This document shows positions 9,904-19,454 of a stretch of DNA of 64,000 bases, in pieces. A model generated the notes under the pieces. The model saw only the letters and a program-made list of their open reading frames with translations, did no database searches and was not told the origin of the DNA. The DNA is taken from assembly GCF_001485435.1 (NCBI RefSeq), contig NZ_BCMS01000001.1:629501-693500 (forward strand), read 5' to 3'. The stretch is from Deinococcus grandis (GTDB taxonomy: Bacteria; Deinococcota; Deinococci; Deinococcales; Deinococcaceae). The stretch's first letter is position 1, and every line of letters starts with the position of its first letter. A program made the translations under genes and the position numbers.

Positions 9904-11653
9904 TGCTCAGGGTGTTCGGCCCCTGCCGCCGCGCGCGGTAGTACTCGGCGTCCGCCGCGTCGATCAGCAGGTTCACGCCCTGCACGAACCCGCGCCCCAC
10001 CAGCCCCACCCCGACGCTGACCGCCCCCTGCATGCCCGGCACGCCCCAGTCGTACGTGCGGACCTGCTCGATCACCCGTTCCAGCGGGTGCGTCGCGCCG
10101 TCCGGCGCCGTCTCGGGGAAGATCACCATGAACTTGAACCGGTCGAAGCGCGCGACCGTGTCCATCGCCCGCACCTGCCCCTCCAGCACGCGACTCACGG
10201 CACTCAGGACGTTGCTGACGAACAGGTCCGCCGGGCCGTCGGTGGGCGGCGCGTGGACCTCCACCCCCACCACCGCGAGGCTCAGCGGGGCGCGCAGGCG
10301 CACGCAGCGGTTGAAGTGCAGCGTCAGGACCTCCAGCCCGAACGGCCGCGAGTGCGCGCCGCTCTCGGTGTCCAGCATGGACGTGCCGCGCCAGCGTTCC
10401 AGCATGACCTGCATCGCGGCCAGGCGGGTACTGGCGTCCTGCACGGTGCCCTCCAGGAGGTGCAGCGTGTCTCGCCGCGCGGCGCGCTGCGCGAGCGCCT
10501 CACGCGCGGCGTAGGTCGCCTCCTGCACCTGCGCGTCCCGCGCCGCGGCGTCCCGGCGGCGCTGCGCGTCCAGACCGGTCGCCCAGGCGCGCAGCTGCGC
10601 GGCCGTCTCGGCCGGGTCGCCCTGCGCCTCGGCGAGGTCCGCCAGTGCCAGGTGCGCCGCGGCGCTCAGGTCACCCTGCCCGTGGTCCAGGTCGAAGCGC
10701 AGCGCCCAGACCAGCGTCTCGCGCGCCGGCGCGGCGCGGCCCTGCGCGGCGAGGTGCGCGGCCAGCGCCAGCAGCGTCCGCCCGTGCGCGCCGGGCGAGT
10801 CCTGCTCGGTCAGCGTGAGGCTGCGGCGCAGCAGGGCGTGCGCCTCGCCCGGCTGGCCCTGCGCGTCGTGCGTGGCGGCGCGGGCGTCCAGCAGGCCCGC
10901 GAGCAGCGCGGGCTCGCCGTGACGTTCGGCCAGCGGCAGCGCCGCGTCCAGGAACCGCGCGGCGCGCGCCGGGTCCCCCTGCGCGGCGTACGCGCGGCCC
11001 AGGCCGCCCAGCGCGCGGGCCTGCGCGGCGGTGCCCTCGCCGTGCGTCAGGTGCCCGGCCGCGCGCAGCGGCTCCAGCGCCGCCTGCGCGTCCCCGGCGT
11101 CCAGGTGCAGTTCACCCAGGCCCAGCAGCGCCCCGGTCGCCTGCGCGCGCGCGTCGTGCGTGGCGGCCAGTTCGGTGGCGCGCGTGAACGCCGCGGCGGC
11201 CTGCGCGGCGCTGCCCAGGTCGCGCAGCAGCGTCCCCAGCTGCACCTGCACGGCCAGTTCGGTCAGGGGGTGCGGGGTCTCGGCGGCCAGCGCGGCGGCG
11301 CGCAGCAGCGCCGGGAGCCGCGCGAGCGGGTCGTCCAGCAGCGCCGCCTCGCGGACCGCGCAGGCGAGTTCCTGCGGCGCGTCCCGCAGCTGCTCGAACC
11401 GCCGGGCGGCCGACCGGACCTGCTCCAGCGCCTCCGGACCGCCCTGCAGGGTACCCAGGCGCAGTTCGGCGCGGGCGGTGCGGGCGGGGTCGTTCAGGCT
11501 GGCGGCCAGCGCGCGGGCCTGCCCGGCCAGCGCCACCTGTTCCGGCAGGGGGTGAGGATCGGCGGACAGGGCCAGCAGCGCGTCCACCCGCGCCGGGCCG
11601 GGTTCCTGGGGCAGCAGCGCCTCGAAGGGGTGCAGGTGGGGCGGGAGATCCAT
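9893..11653 (-). CDS. TPR-repeat protein with degenerate GGDEF domain
   Basis: 586 residues. Residues about 40-390 are Ala/Leu-rich helical repeats with TPR periodicity (for example ARALGGLGRAYAAQGDPARA). A linking helix leads to a C-terminal GGDEF-fold domain (about 430-586), where D-T-E-S-G-A-H-S-R-P matches the usual entry motif. The active-site GGDEF is replaced by DRFKF in ARFDRFKFMVIFPE, so diguanylate cyclase activity is very unlikely; it probably works as a binding or regulatory module. No signal peptide or membrane segment. The start has GGGAGACCCTG upstream. Confidence 0.8.
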   Translation of the reverse strand: MDLPPHLHPFEALLPQEPGPARVDALLALSADPHPLPEQVALAGQARALAASLNDPARTARAELRLGTLQGGPEALEQVRSAARRFEQLRDAPQELACAVREAALLDDPLARLPALLRAAALAAETPHPLTELAVQVQLGTLLRDLGSAAQAAAAFTRATELAATHDARAQATGALLGLGELHLDAGDAQAALEPLRAAGHLTHGEGTAAQARALGGLGRAYAAQGDPARAARFLDAALPLAERHGEPALLAGLLDARAATHDAQGQPGEAHALLRRSLTLTEQDSPGAHGRTLLALAAHLAAQGRAAPARETLVWALRFDLDHGQGDLSAAAHLALADLAEAQGDPAETAAQLRAWATGLDAQRRRDAAARDAQVQEATYAAREALAQRAARRDTLHLLEGTVQDASTRLAAMQVMLERWRGTSMLDTESGAHSRPFGLEVLTLHFNRCVRLRAPLSLAVVGVEVHAPPTDGPADLFVSNVLSAVSRVLEGQVRAMDTVARFDRFKFMVIFPETAPDGATHPLERVIEQVRTYDWGVPGMQGAVSVGVGLVGRGFVQGVNLLIDAADAEYYRARRQGPNTLSITR

Positions 11654-11741
11654 CAGGGTCTCCCGGCGCGCAGGACGGTGGGCATACCTCACAGTACGGG
11701 CCGCCCCGCACGCGCGGGAAGGGGGGCGGGCGCGCGGCGCC

Positions 11742-11756
11742 GGGGGGGGGGAGGGG
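11742..11756. repeat. G10 homopolymer in a G-rich tract
   Basis: Ten consecutive guanines (11742-11751), an A, then five more, within a larger G-rich stretch (about 11721-11757), in the gap between the TPR gene and the GNAT gene. Such tracts can fold as G-quadruplexes and can slip. It lies about 90 bases upstream of the TPR gene start, in its likely promoter region. Confidence 0.5.
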
Positions 11757-11802
11757 GCCAGAGTCCGGTGGGCTCCCCCTCCGGCACACCGGCCCACTGC
11801 GG

Positions 11803-12321
11803 TCAGAGCCGCCGGTAGTACAGGCGCGTGCCGGTCAGGCCCCCGTGGGGTTTCAGGGCGTATCCTGGGATCTCCCCGGCGAACATGTACCCGGCGCGTT
11901 CGTACAGGCCCGACGCGCCGCCCTCGCTGGCGGTGTCCAGCACGAGCAGGGTGCGGCCGTGCGTGCGGGCCAGGGCCTCGGCCTCGCGCAGCAGGGTCAG
12001 GGCCAGCCCGCGCCCGCGCGCGTCCGGGGCGGTCATCATCTTGGCGATCTCGGCGCGGTGCGGCTGGTTGGGCGGGCAGTCGAGGATCAGCGTGACGGTC
12101 GAGAGCAGCCTCGCGCCCTGCCACGCGCCCAGCACGACGCGTTCGCCGCGCGCGGCGGCCGTCAGCGAACCCGCCCAGAACGCGCGGGCCTGCGTGGGGG
12201 CCAGAGGGTGCATGAAACTGACCGAGCCCCCGGCGGCGACGGTGGCGATCAGCAGGTCGCTCAGGGCGTCCAGGGTGGCGGGCGCGTCACCCAGCGGCTC
12301 GATACGGACGGTGTCGGTCAT
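11803..12321 (-). CDS. GNAT family N-acetyltransferase
   Basis: 172 residues. The acetyl-CoA site is clear: AEIAKMMTAPDARGRGLALTLLREAEALA (R-G-R-G-x-A), then LLVLDTASEGGASGLYERAG, the standard last helix. The sequence is close to acetyltransferases found beside HTH-cupin regulators. It starts 3 bases after the stop of the XRE-cupin gene, so the two form an operon and the regulator may control it. Confidence 0.88.
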   Translation of the reverse strand: MTDTVRIEPLGDAPATLDALSDLLIATVAAGGSVSFMHPLAPTQARAFWAGSLTAAARGERVVLGAWQGARLLSTVTLILDCPPNQPHRAEIAKMMTAPDARGRGLALTLLREAEALARTHGRTLLVLDTASEGGASGLYERAGYMFAGEIPGYALKPHGGLTGTRLYYRRL

Positions 12322-12324
12322 GGC

Positions 12325-12936
12325 TTACCTCCGGGCGAGAAAGACGGCGTACGTGCAGGGCTGAGTGCCAGGATTCTCGAAGGTCACGTCGCAGGGCGTC
12401 CCGAAGCCCAGGCAGTCGCCCTCCGCCAGCATCCAGGTCAGGTCGGGCGCGCGGTGCTCGGTCAGGCGCAGTTCACCCGACTGCACCCACAGCACCTGCA
12501 CAATGTGCGCGTATGAACCGGCAGGCAGCGTGACGCTCGCCCCGGCCGGGAGGGTGACCTGCACGGCCTCCAGCGGGTGCGTGGGCGCGGCGAACAGCTG
12601 GCGGCGGGTGTAGCCGGTGTCGGGGTCACGCCACCCGGGCTGCTGCGCGGCGCGCGACAGGCGTTCGTGCTCGCGCCCCCCGCCACCCCCCTCGGCGCGC
12701 AGGAGCAGACCGGCCAGGGTCAGGTCGAACGCCCCGGCGAGGCGCAGCAGCGTGACGGCGGTGGGGCTCATCTCACCGCGCTCGATGCGGCTCACGGCGG
12801 CCTTCGACACCCCGGCGCGCCCCGCCAGGGTCGCCTGCGTCCAGCCGCGCGCCTCCCGCTCGGCGGTGATCTGCCGGGCCAGCCGTCCGGCCGCCTGCTC
12901 GGCCGTGACACCCGGTGAGTTGCTGATCGTGGTCAT
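12325..12936 (-). CDS. XRE-cupin transcriptional regulator
   Basis: 203 residues. The HTH at about 20-75 contains RGWTQATLAGRAGVSKAAVS and LLRLAGAFDLTLAGLL; a cupin barrel (about 115-203) contains the ligand pocket and VLWVQSGELRLTEH. This two-domain type senses small molecules and regulates detoxification or amino-acid/amine genes. The ATG at 12936 is backed by a strong promoter with the -10 only 6 bases upstream. It is co-transcribed with the downstream acetyltransferase, its likely target. Confidence 0.88.
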   Translation of the reverse strand: MTTISNSPGVTAEQAAGRLARQITAEREARGWTQATLAGRAGVSKAAVSRIERGEMSPTAVTLLRLAGAFDLTLAGLLLRAEGGGGGREHERLSRAAQQPGWRDPDTGYTRRQLFAAPTHPLEAVQVTLPAGASVTLPAGSYAHIVQVLWVQSGELRLTEHRAPDLTWMLAEGDCLGFGTPCDVTFENPGTQPCTYAVFLARR

Positions 12937-12942
12937 GCGTTG

Positions 12943-12972
12943 ATTTTCCGCAACGACGCTTTCTCGTGTCAA
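12943..12972 (-). promoter_or_regulatory. leaderless promoter of the XRE-cupin gene
   Basis: Minus strand: TTGACA (12972-12967), 18-base spacer, GAAAAT (12948-12943), then 6 bases to the ATG. A consensus -35 with a near start codon implies leaderless mRNA. Confidence 0.7.
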
Positions 12973-13002
12973 GGCCGAACCTGACCGCTTGAACCGGGTG
13001 CA

Positions 13003-13017
13003 GTACCGCCGCGGTAC
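13003..13017. promoter_or_regulatory. 7-1-7 palindrome between XRE-cupin and acs
   Basis: GTACCGC-C-GCGGTAC, perfect arms around one base, in the divergent intergenic region. A candidate operator for the XRE-cupin protein or for a regulator of acs; nothing else identifies the binder. Confidence 0.45.
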
Positions 13018-13140
13018 CCGCGCAGTCAGCCCACCCGGAATCCCACCTTCACGCGAGTACAGTGGACACACAACCACAGCCCAGAACCCGCGCCCGGCGC
13101 CCTGACGGCGGCCCCCGCTCCACCCACCCGGAGGTGTCCC

Positions 13141-15114
13141 ATGACCCAGACTCCCACCCAGCCCAGCGACCACCCGGCCAGCGACCATATCGACGCGATG
13201 CTCCACGAGAACCGCGTGATCGAGCCCAGCGCCGCCTTCCGCGCGCAGGCCCGCGTGACCCGCGAGGACTACGAGCGCCGCTACCGCCAGAGCCTCGACG
13301 ACCCCGACACCTTCTGGTCGGAAGTCGCCGGGGAACTCCACTGGTTCAGCCCCTGGACGCAGGTGCTCGACTGGCAGCCCCCCCACGCGCAGTGGTTCGT
13401 GGGCGGCCAGACGAACATCGCCTTCAACGCCCTGGACCGCAACGTCGCGCGCGGCCTGGGCGGCAAGACCGCGATCATCTGGGAAGCCGAGGACGGCGAG
13501 GTCCGCACCTACACCTACGCTGAACTCCTGCGCGAGGTGAAGAAGGCCGCGAACGCCCTGACCGACCTGGGCGTGCAGCCCGGCGACCGCGTCACCCTCT
13601 ACCTGCCCCTGACGCCCGAGGCGGCCATCGCCATGCTCGCCTGCGCCCGCATCGGCGCGGTGCACTCCGTGGTGTTCGGCGGGTTCTCGGTCAGCGCGCT
13701 GGCCGACCGCATCAACGACGCGCAGAGCAAGGTGCTGATCACCGCCGACGCCGGGCAGCGGCGCGGGTCACTCGTGAACCTCAAGGCGAACGCCGACGAG
13801 GCCGCCAGACTCACCCCCAGCCTGGAGAAGATCCTCGTGGTGTGCCGCGCCGACTGCGACGCCCCCATGCAGGAGGGCCGCGACGTCTGGTGGCACGACG
13901 CCCTGAACGCCGCCAGCGACGAGCACGACGCCCTGCCCGTGGACAGCGAACACCCGCTGTTCGTGCTGTACACCTCGGGCAGCACCGGCAAACCCAAGGG
14001 CGTGCAGCACACCACCGGCGGGTACATGATCGGCACGTACCTCACCACCCAGACCATCTTCGACCTGCGCGACGACGATATCTACTGGTGCACCGCCGAC
14101 GTCGGCTGGATCACCGGCCACAGCTACAGCGTGTACGGCCCCCTCCTGAACGGCGCGACCGTCCTCATGTACGAGGGCGCGCCCAACCACCCCGACTGGG
14201 GCCGCTTCTGGCAGCTGATCCAGAAGCACCGCGTCACGATCCTGTACACCGCGCCCACCGCCATCCGCTCCTTCATGCGCCAGGGCGACGCCATCCCCGC
14301 CGCGTACGACCTGGGCAGCCTGCGCCTGCTCGGTTCGGTCGGGGAACCCATCAATCCCGAAGCGTGGATGTGGTACTGGCGCACCATCGGCGGCGAACGC
14401 TGCCCCGTCGTGGACACCTGGTGGCAGACCGAGACCGGCAGCATCATGCTCACCACCCTGCCCGGCGCGCACGCCAGCAAACCCGGCAGCGCGGGCCTCC
14501 CCATGTTCGGCGTGGACCCCGCCATCATGACCCACCAGGGCGAGGAACTCGGGCCCGACGACGGCGGCCTGCTCGTCATCAAACGCCCCTGGCCCAGCAT
14601 GCTGCGCACCGTGTACGGCGACGACGAGCGCTACCGCAAGACCTACTGGGGCGAGATCGACGGCGTGTACTTCGCCGGGGACGGCGCCCGCCGCGACGCC
14701 GACGGCTACGTCACCGTCATCGGCCGCGTGGACGACGTCCTGAACGTCAGCGGCCACCGCCTGGGCACCATGGAGATCGAATCCGCCCTCGTCGCCCACG
14801 CCAGCGTCGCCGAGGCCGCCGTGGTCGGCAAGCCCGACGACGTGAAGGGCGAGAGCGTCGTCGCGTTCGTGCTCCCTCAGAGCGGCTTCACGGTCGACCC
14901 CAAGGAACTGCGCGCCCACGTCAGCCGCGAGATCGGCGCGCTCGCCCGCCCCGACGCCATCTACGTCGCCGACGCGCTCCCCAAGACCCGCAGCGGGAAG
15001 ATCATGCGCCGCTTCCTGCGGCAGATCGCCGCCGGAAAGGCCATCCAGGGCGACACCAGCACCCTGGAAGACCCCGGCGTGCTCGACCGGCTGGCCGCCA
15101 CCCCACCCGTGTAA
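13141..15114 (+). CDS. acs: acetyl-CoA synthetase
   Basis: 657 residues, full length for Acs. The enzyme makes acetyl-CoA from acetate, ATP and CoA. The phosphate-binding loop is YTSGSTGKPKG, the acetate-pocket tryptophan is within VDTWWQTETGS, and the acetylatable catalytic lysine is in PKTRSGKIMRR. The N-terminal ACAS_N region (WFSPWTQVLDW) is also present. Strong ribosome-binding site CCGGAGG. It belongs functionally with actP 4.5 kb upstream and is ended by a hairpin at 15127-15161. Confidence 0.97.
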   Translation: MTQTPTQPSDHPASDHIDAMLHENRVIEPSAAFRAQARVTREDYERRYRQSLDDPDTFWSEVAGELHWFSPWTQVLDWQPPHAQWFVGGQTNIAFNALDRNVARGLGGKTAIIWEAEDGEVRTYTYAELLREVKKAANALTDLGVQPGDRVTLYLPLTPEAAIAMLACARIGAVHSVVFGGFSVSALADRINDAQSKVLITADAGQRRGSLVNLKANADEAARLTPSLEKILVVCRADCDAPMQEGRDVWWHDALNAASDEHDALPVDSEHPLFVLYTSGSTGKPKGVQHTTGGYMIGTYLTTQTIFDLRDDDIYWCTADVGWITGHSYSVYGPLLNGATVLMYEGAPNHPDWGRFWQLIQKHRVTILYTAPTAIRSFMRQGDAIPAAYDLGSLRLLGSVGEPINPEAWMWYWRTIGGERCPVVDTWWQTETGSIMLTTLPGAHASKPGSAGLPMFGVDPAIMTHQGEELGPDDGGLLVIKRPWPSMLRTVYGDDERYRKTYWGEIDGVYFAGDGARRDADGYVTVIGRVDDVLNVSGHRLGTMEIESALVAHASVAEAAVVGKPDDVKGESVVAFVLPQSGFTVDPKELRAHVSREIGALARPDAIYVADALPKTRSGKIMRRFLRQIAAGKAIQGDTSTLEDPGVLDRLAATPPV

Positions 15115-15126
15115 CGCCGGACAGGG

Positions 15127-15161
15127 GGCCGCGACACCGCCAGAGCCGGGGTGTCGCGGCC
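15127..15161 (+). terminator. terminator of acs
   Basis: 12-bp perfect stem GGCCGCGACACC/GGTGTCGCGGCC (15127-15138, 15150-15161) with an 11-base loop, lying just before repeat copy 1. Confidence 0.75.
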
Positions 15162-15169
15162 TCCTGCTG

Positions 15170-15303
15170 ATAAGGACTCCGGTTGAAAGGTTTGCAAAAA
15201 CTTTCAACCCGAGCGGAGCGAGTAGGAGACAAACGGGTTCCGAGCGTGGAGTTGGCAGATCGGTGATTTTCCGATCTGTTAACGAAACAAACGGAATCCG
15301 TAT
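15170..15303. repeat. 134-bp terminal-inverted-repeat element, copy 1
   Basis: Ends are imperfect inverted repeats (ATAAGGACTCCG against CGGAATCCGTAT). Inside are two hairpins: GGTTGAAAG/CTTTCAACC with an 11-base loop, and CAGATCGG/CCGATCTG with a 7-base loop. It is about 80 percent identical and in direct orientation to copy 2 at 15527-15661. No coding capacity. It resembles the small noncoding repeats/MITEs known in Deinococcus. It sits immediately after the stop codon of the broken gene 15308-15713. Confidence 0.88.
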
Positions 15304-15307
15304 GAGT

Positions 15308-15713
15308 TCAGGTGGCGCCCAGCGTGTACTCGGGCGCGTCCGCCCGCAGTTCCAGGTGATCCCCGCACCACAGCGGGTGCAGGTCCACGCTGGCCGTGCG
15401 GCCCCAGCGCGCCCCGCCATGCGCGGCCCGCACCGTCAACGTGACGATCCCGCTGGGTTTCGCGGACACCTGAATGTCCAGGTGCCGCAGCGGGTCCGGA
15501 CGGCACTCCCCGAGCAGCTGGGTCTGATACGGACTCCGGTTGAAAGGTTTGCAAAATCTTTCAACCCGAGCGGATGCGAGAAGGAGCAAAGCGGGTTCCG
15601 GACGTGGAGCTGGCAATCCGGTGAAGTCCCGGATTGTCAGCGAAACAAACGGAATCCGTATGAAGTTCCGGAAGCAGGGGCCGCAGCGCCCGGTGCAGGT
15701 CGGCAGGAAGCAT
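15308..15713 (-). pseudogene. small hypothetical gene interrupted by repeat copy 2
   Basis: From the ATG at 15713 the frame reads MLPADLHRALRPLLPEL, then enters repeat copy 2 and meets a TGA inside it. Beyond the repeat, normal deinococcal coding sequence resumes (LLGECRPDPLRHLDIQVSA and HPLWCGDHLELRADAPEYTL) and stops at 15310-15308. The reconstructed product would be about 90 residues, of no family I recognise. The insertion almost certainly inactivates the gene unless the C-terminal part is translated separately. Confidence 0.6.
15527..15661. repeat. 135-bp terminal-inverted-repeat element, copy 2
   Basis: Same layout as copy 1, with ends ATACGGACTCCG / CGGAATCCGTAT. Its hairpins are GGTTGAAAG/CTTTCAACC and CAATCCGG/CCGGATTG. 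In the second hairpin both arms differ from copy 1 in compensating positions, so pairing is kept while sequence changes. It lies inside the small gene 15308-15713. Confidence 0.88.
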
Positions 15714-15783
15714 GCCCGCAGCATGCGCTCAGCCGCTCCGGGGCGGAATTGGCCGCGTGGCGCACCCGACTGGCCAGCTGACC

Positions 15784-16419
15784 TCACGGGTTCAGGCACC
15801 AGACCAGCAACTGCGCGGCGTCCTGAACGGGGAAGAGGTGGGGGGGAACCTCCGCCTCTTTGGCATACGTGCCGAGCATGAACCGGGCGTCGTCAGCGGT
15901 CACCGTGAGCGGGCAGGTGACGGTCGACGCGGATTCCGGCGGCGCGTCCCCCGGTGGGAGGGACTGCCCCAGGGCCGCCCAGGTGGACCGCAGGTGCGCC
16001 GGACCGTGCGCCGCCGCCCACACCTGTCCGCCGGGCCGCAGGACGCGCCGTGCCTCCGCCAGCGCCCGCGCCGGATCGGGCAGGTGCGCCAGGACCCGCG
16101 CGAACAGCACCACGTCGAAGCTCGCGTCCGGGAACGGGAGCGCCTCCGCGTGCGCGGGCTGCACGTCCGGCCCCGGCGTGGGATCGACCCCCACCACCCG
16201 GCCCGCGTGCCCCCGCCGCGCCAGCTCGCGCACCAGCCGACCGTCCCCCGCGCCCACATCCAGCACGTCCAGGGTAGGGGAGAGGCTCAGCGCGTCCAGC
16301 AGCACCCCCTCCGGCCAGGAGCGCCCGCACAGGCGCGAGAGCCACGCATCCCGCGCCCCCAGACGGTCAGAGGCAGACGCCGGGAGCCCCCCAGCCATCT
16401 GCCTCCGACCATCTGCCAT
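15784..16419 (-). CDS. class I SAM-dependent methyltransferase
   Basis: 211 residues at the longest. Motif I is LDVLDVGAGDGRLVREL (about 50-66), the acidic residue after strand 2 is in VVGVDPTPGPDV, and the later SFDVVLFARVLAHLPDPARA is typical of ubiquinone/menaquinone-type or rRNA-unrelated small-molecule methyltransferases. Substrate unknown. The start is uncertain: the first 11 codons (MADGRRQMAGG) are made from a heptamer repeat (16395-16422), so the original start may be at residue 8 or further in. Confidence 0.8.
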   Translation of the reverse strand: MADGRRQMAGGLPASASDRLGARDAWLSRLCGRSWPEGVLLDALSLSPTLDVLDVGAGDGRLVRELARRGHAGRVVGVDPTPGPDVQPAHAEALPFPDASFDVVLFARVLAHLPDPARALAEARRVLRPGGQVWAAAHGPAHLRSTWAALGQSLPPGDAPPESASTVTCPLTVTADDARFMLGTYAKEAEVPPHLFPVQDAAQLLVWCLNP

Positions 16420-16422
16420 CGG
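16395..16422. repeat. heptamer repeat, four CCATCNG-type units
   Basis: CCATCTG-CCTCCGA-CCATCTG-CCATCGG in register, overlapping the 5' end of the methyltransferase frame and the end of accC. Same class as the five-unit CCATCCG array at 54913-54947. Confidence 0.6.
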
Positions 16423-16425
16423 CTC

Positions 16426-17763
<1,338 letters not shown>

Positions 17764-17779
17764 GCATGCCTCCAGCGGG

Positions 17780-17882
17780 GTCAAAAGGTCTGAGGGTCGA
17801 AGAGTCCAGGGGTCAGAGGGTCACAGAAAGTTCACTCTTGACGCCTGGCCCCTTAGACCGTTCGACCCTTCGACGTTTTGAC
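17780..17882. repeat. long imperfect palindrome built of 7-8-base units between accB and accC
   Basis: The left arm contains repeated GGTC-type units (AGGTCTG, AGGGTCG, AAGAGTC and so on); the right arm has TTCGACC/CTTCGACG-type units. The outermost arms GTCAAAA (17780-17786) and TTTTGAC (17876-17882) pair exactly. In RNA this forms a long hairpin in the accB-accC intercistronic region. Confidence 0.7.
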
Positions 17883-17883
17883 G

Positions 17884-18441
<558 letters not shown>

Positions 18442-18625
18442 GGCCCCTCCTTGAAGTTCGGGTGTTCTGCGGGTGCTGCTCCCAATCATGCCCTGTGCCG
18501 GGTGAGAGGGGCATGCACCCCGCAGCCTAACGCTCGTTTGGCTGTGCTGAGTCTAGCGGCAAGTGCGCCTGGATGACTGTCGCGCTCGGCTGGTCCGGAC
18601 TGAACTCAGTCCAAGGGAAAACGTG

Positions 18626-18659
18626 TGCGCCGCCCGCCGGAGGAACCGGGGGCGGCGCA
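18626..18659 (-). terminator. terminator of efp
   Basis: 10-bp stem TGCGCCGCCC/GGGCGGCGCA (18626-18635, 18650-18659) followed on the minus strand by a T-rich stretch (GTTTTCCCTT). Confidence 0.75.
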
Positions 18660-18675
18660 GCTCAACTCACGTCAT

Positions 18676-19233
18676 TTACGCGCGGCTGAGGTACTGACCC
18701 GTGCGGGTGTCCACCTTCACGTTGGTGTCCTGCTCGACGAACAGGGGCACCTGCACCACGGCGCCGGTCTCCAGCGTGGCGGGCTTGGTGCCGCCGGACA
18801 CGGTGTCGCCGCGCACGCCGGGGTCGGTCTGCACGATCTTCAGGATGACCTGGTTGGGCAGCGTGATGCTCAGGGGCTTCTCGCCGTACATGGCGACTTC
18901 CACCTCGGTGTTCTCCTTCATGAACTTCGAGGCGTCGCTGACCAGGGTCTTGCCCAGCGTGATCTGGTCGAAGGTGTCCAGGTCCATGAACACGTAGTCC
19001 TCACCGTCGGGGTAGAGGTACTGCATCTTCTTGCCTTCCACGTAGATGTCCTGCAGCTTCTCGCCGCTGTTGAAGGTGCGGTCCACGATCGAGCCGCTTT
19101 CCATGTTGCGGAACTTCGTGACGACCTTCGCGCCGCCGCGGCCCATCTTGAGGTGCGAGTACTCCAGGCACTCCCAGAGGCCGCCGTCCATCTCCACTTT
19201 CGTGCCGTTACGCAGTTCAGTCACACTGATCAT
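18676..19233 (-). CDS. efp: translation elongation factor P
   Basis: 185 residues, closely matching Thermus EF-P (MISVTELRNGTKVEMDGGLW at the start; PGVRGDTVSGGTKPATLETG in domain II/III). EF-P enters the ribosomal E site and relieves stalling at polyproline. The tip residue that is modified in other species is Arg32 here (KMGRGGAK), as in Thermus, with no EarP-type partner gene visible nearby. Several neighbours encode very proline-rich proteins that would need it. Promoter not obvious. Confidence 0.96.
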   Translation of the reverse strand: MISVTELRNGTKVEMDGGLWECLEYSHLKMGRGGAKVVTKFRNMESGSIVDRTFNSGEKLQDIYVEGKKMQYLYPDGEDYVFMDLDTFDQITLGKTLVSDASKFMKENTEVEVAMYGEKPLSITLPNQVILKIVQTDPGVRGDTVSGGTKPATLETGAVVQVPLFVEQDTNVKVDTRTGQYLSRA

Positions 19234-19351
19234 GTCTTCTCCTTGTCCTCGTCCGGGGCCATCTCCGCACCCGCTGGGTGGGGCGGCCGCGCGGCAACGC
19301 CACAGAGTCTAGCAGAGGCCCGCATGACCCTTCCACCCGCCTATGCGCGTT

Positions 19352-19360
19352 TGCTATGCT
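19352..19360 (+). promoter_or_regulatory. extended -10 promoter of the L25/CTC gene
   Basis: TGCTATGCT (19352-19360): TATGCT with the extended TGn element, about 95 bases before the start codon. No convincing -35. Confidence 0.45.
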
Positions 19361-19454
19361 GTCACGGTTGCACGCCCGCCCCCCGCCCCGCCCCGAGCGG
19401 ACCCGCGCGGCGAGAGTGAGGCGGCGAAGAACGTCCCCGAAGGAGAAAGAGCAC

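Noticed and set aside
15170..15661. Composite transposon formed by the two direct repeats around 220 bases
   Set aside because: There is no transposase, and the segment between them belongs to the interrupted gene and its 3' end; two independent insertions explain it more simply.
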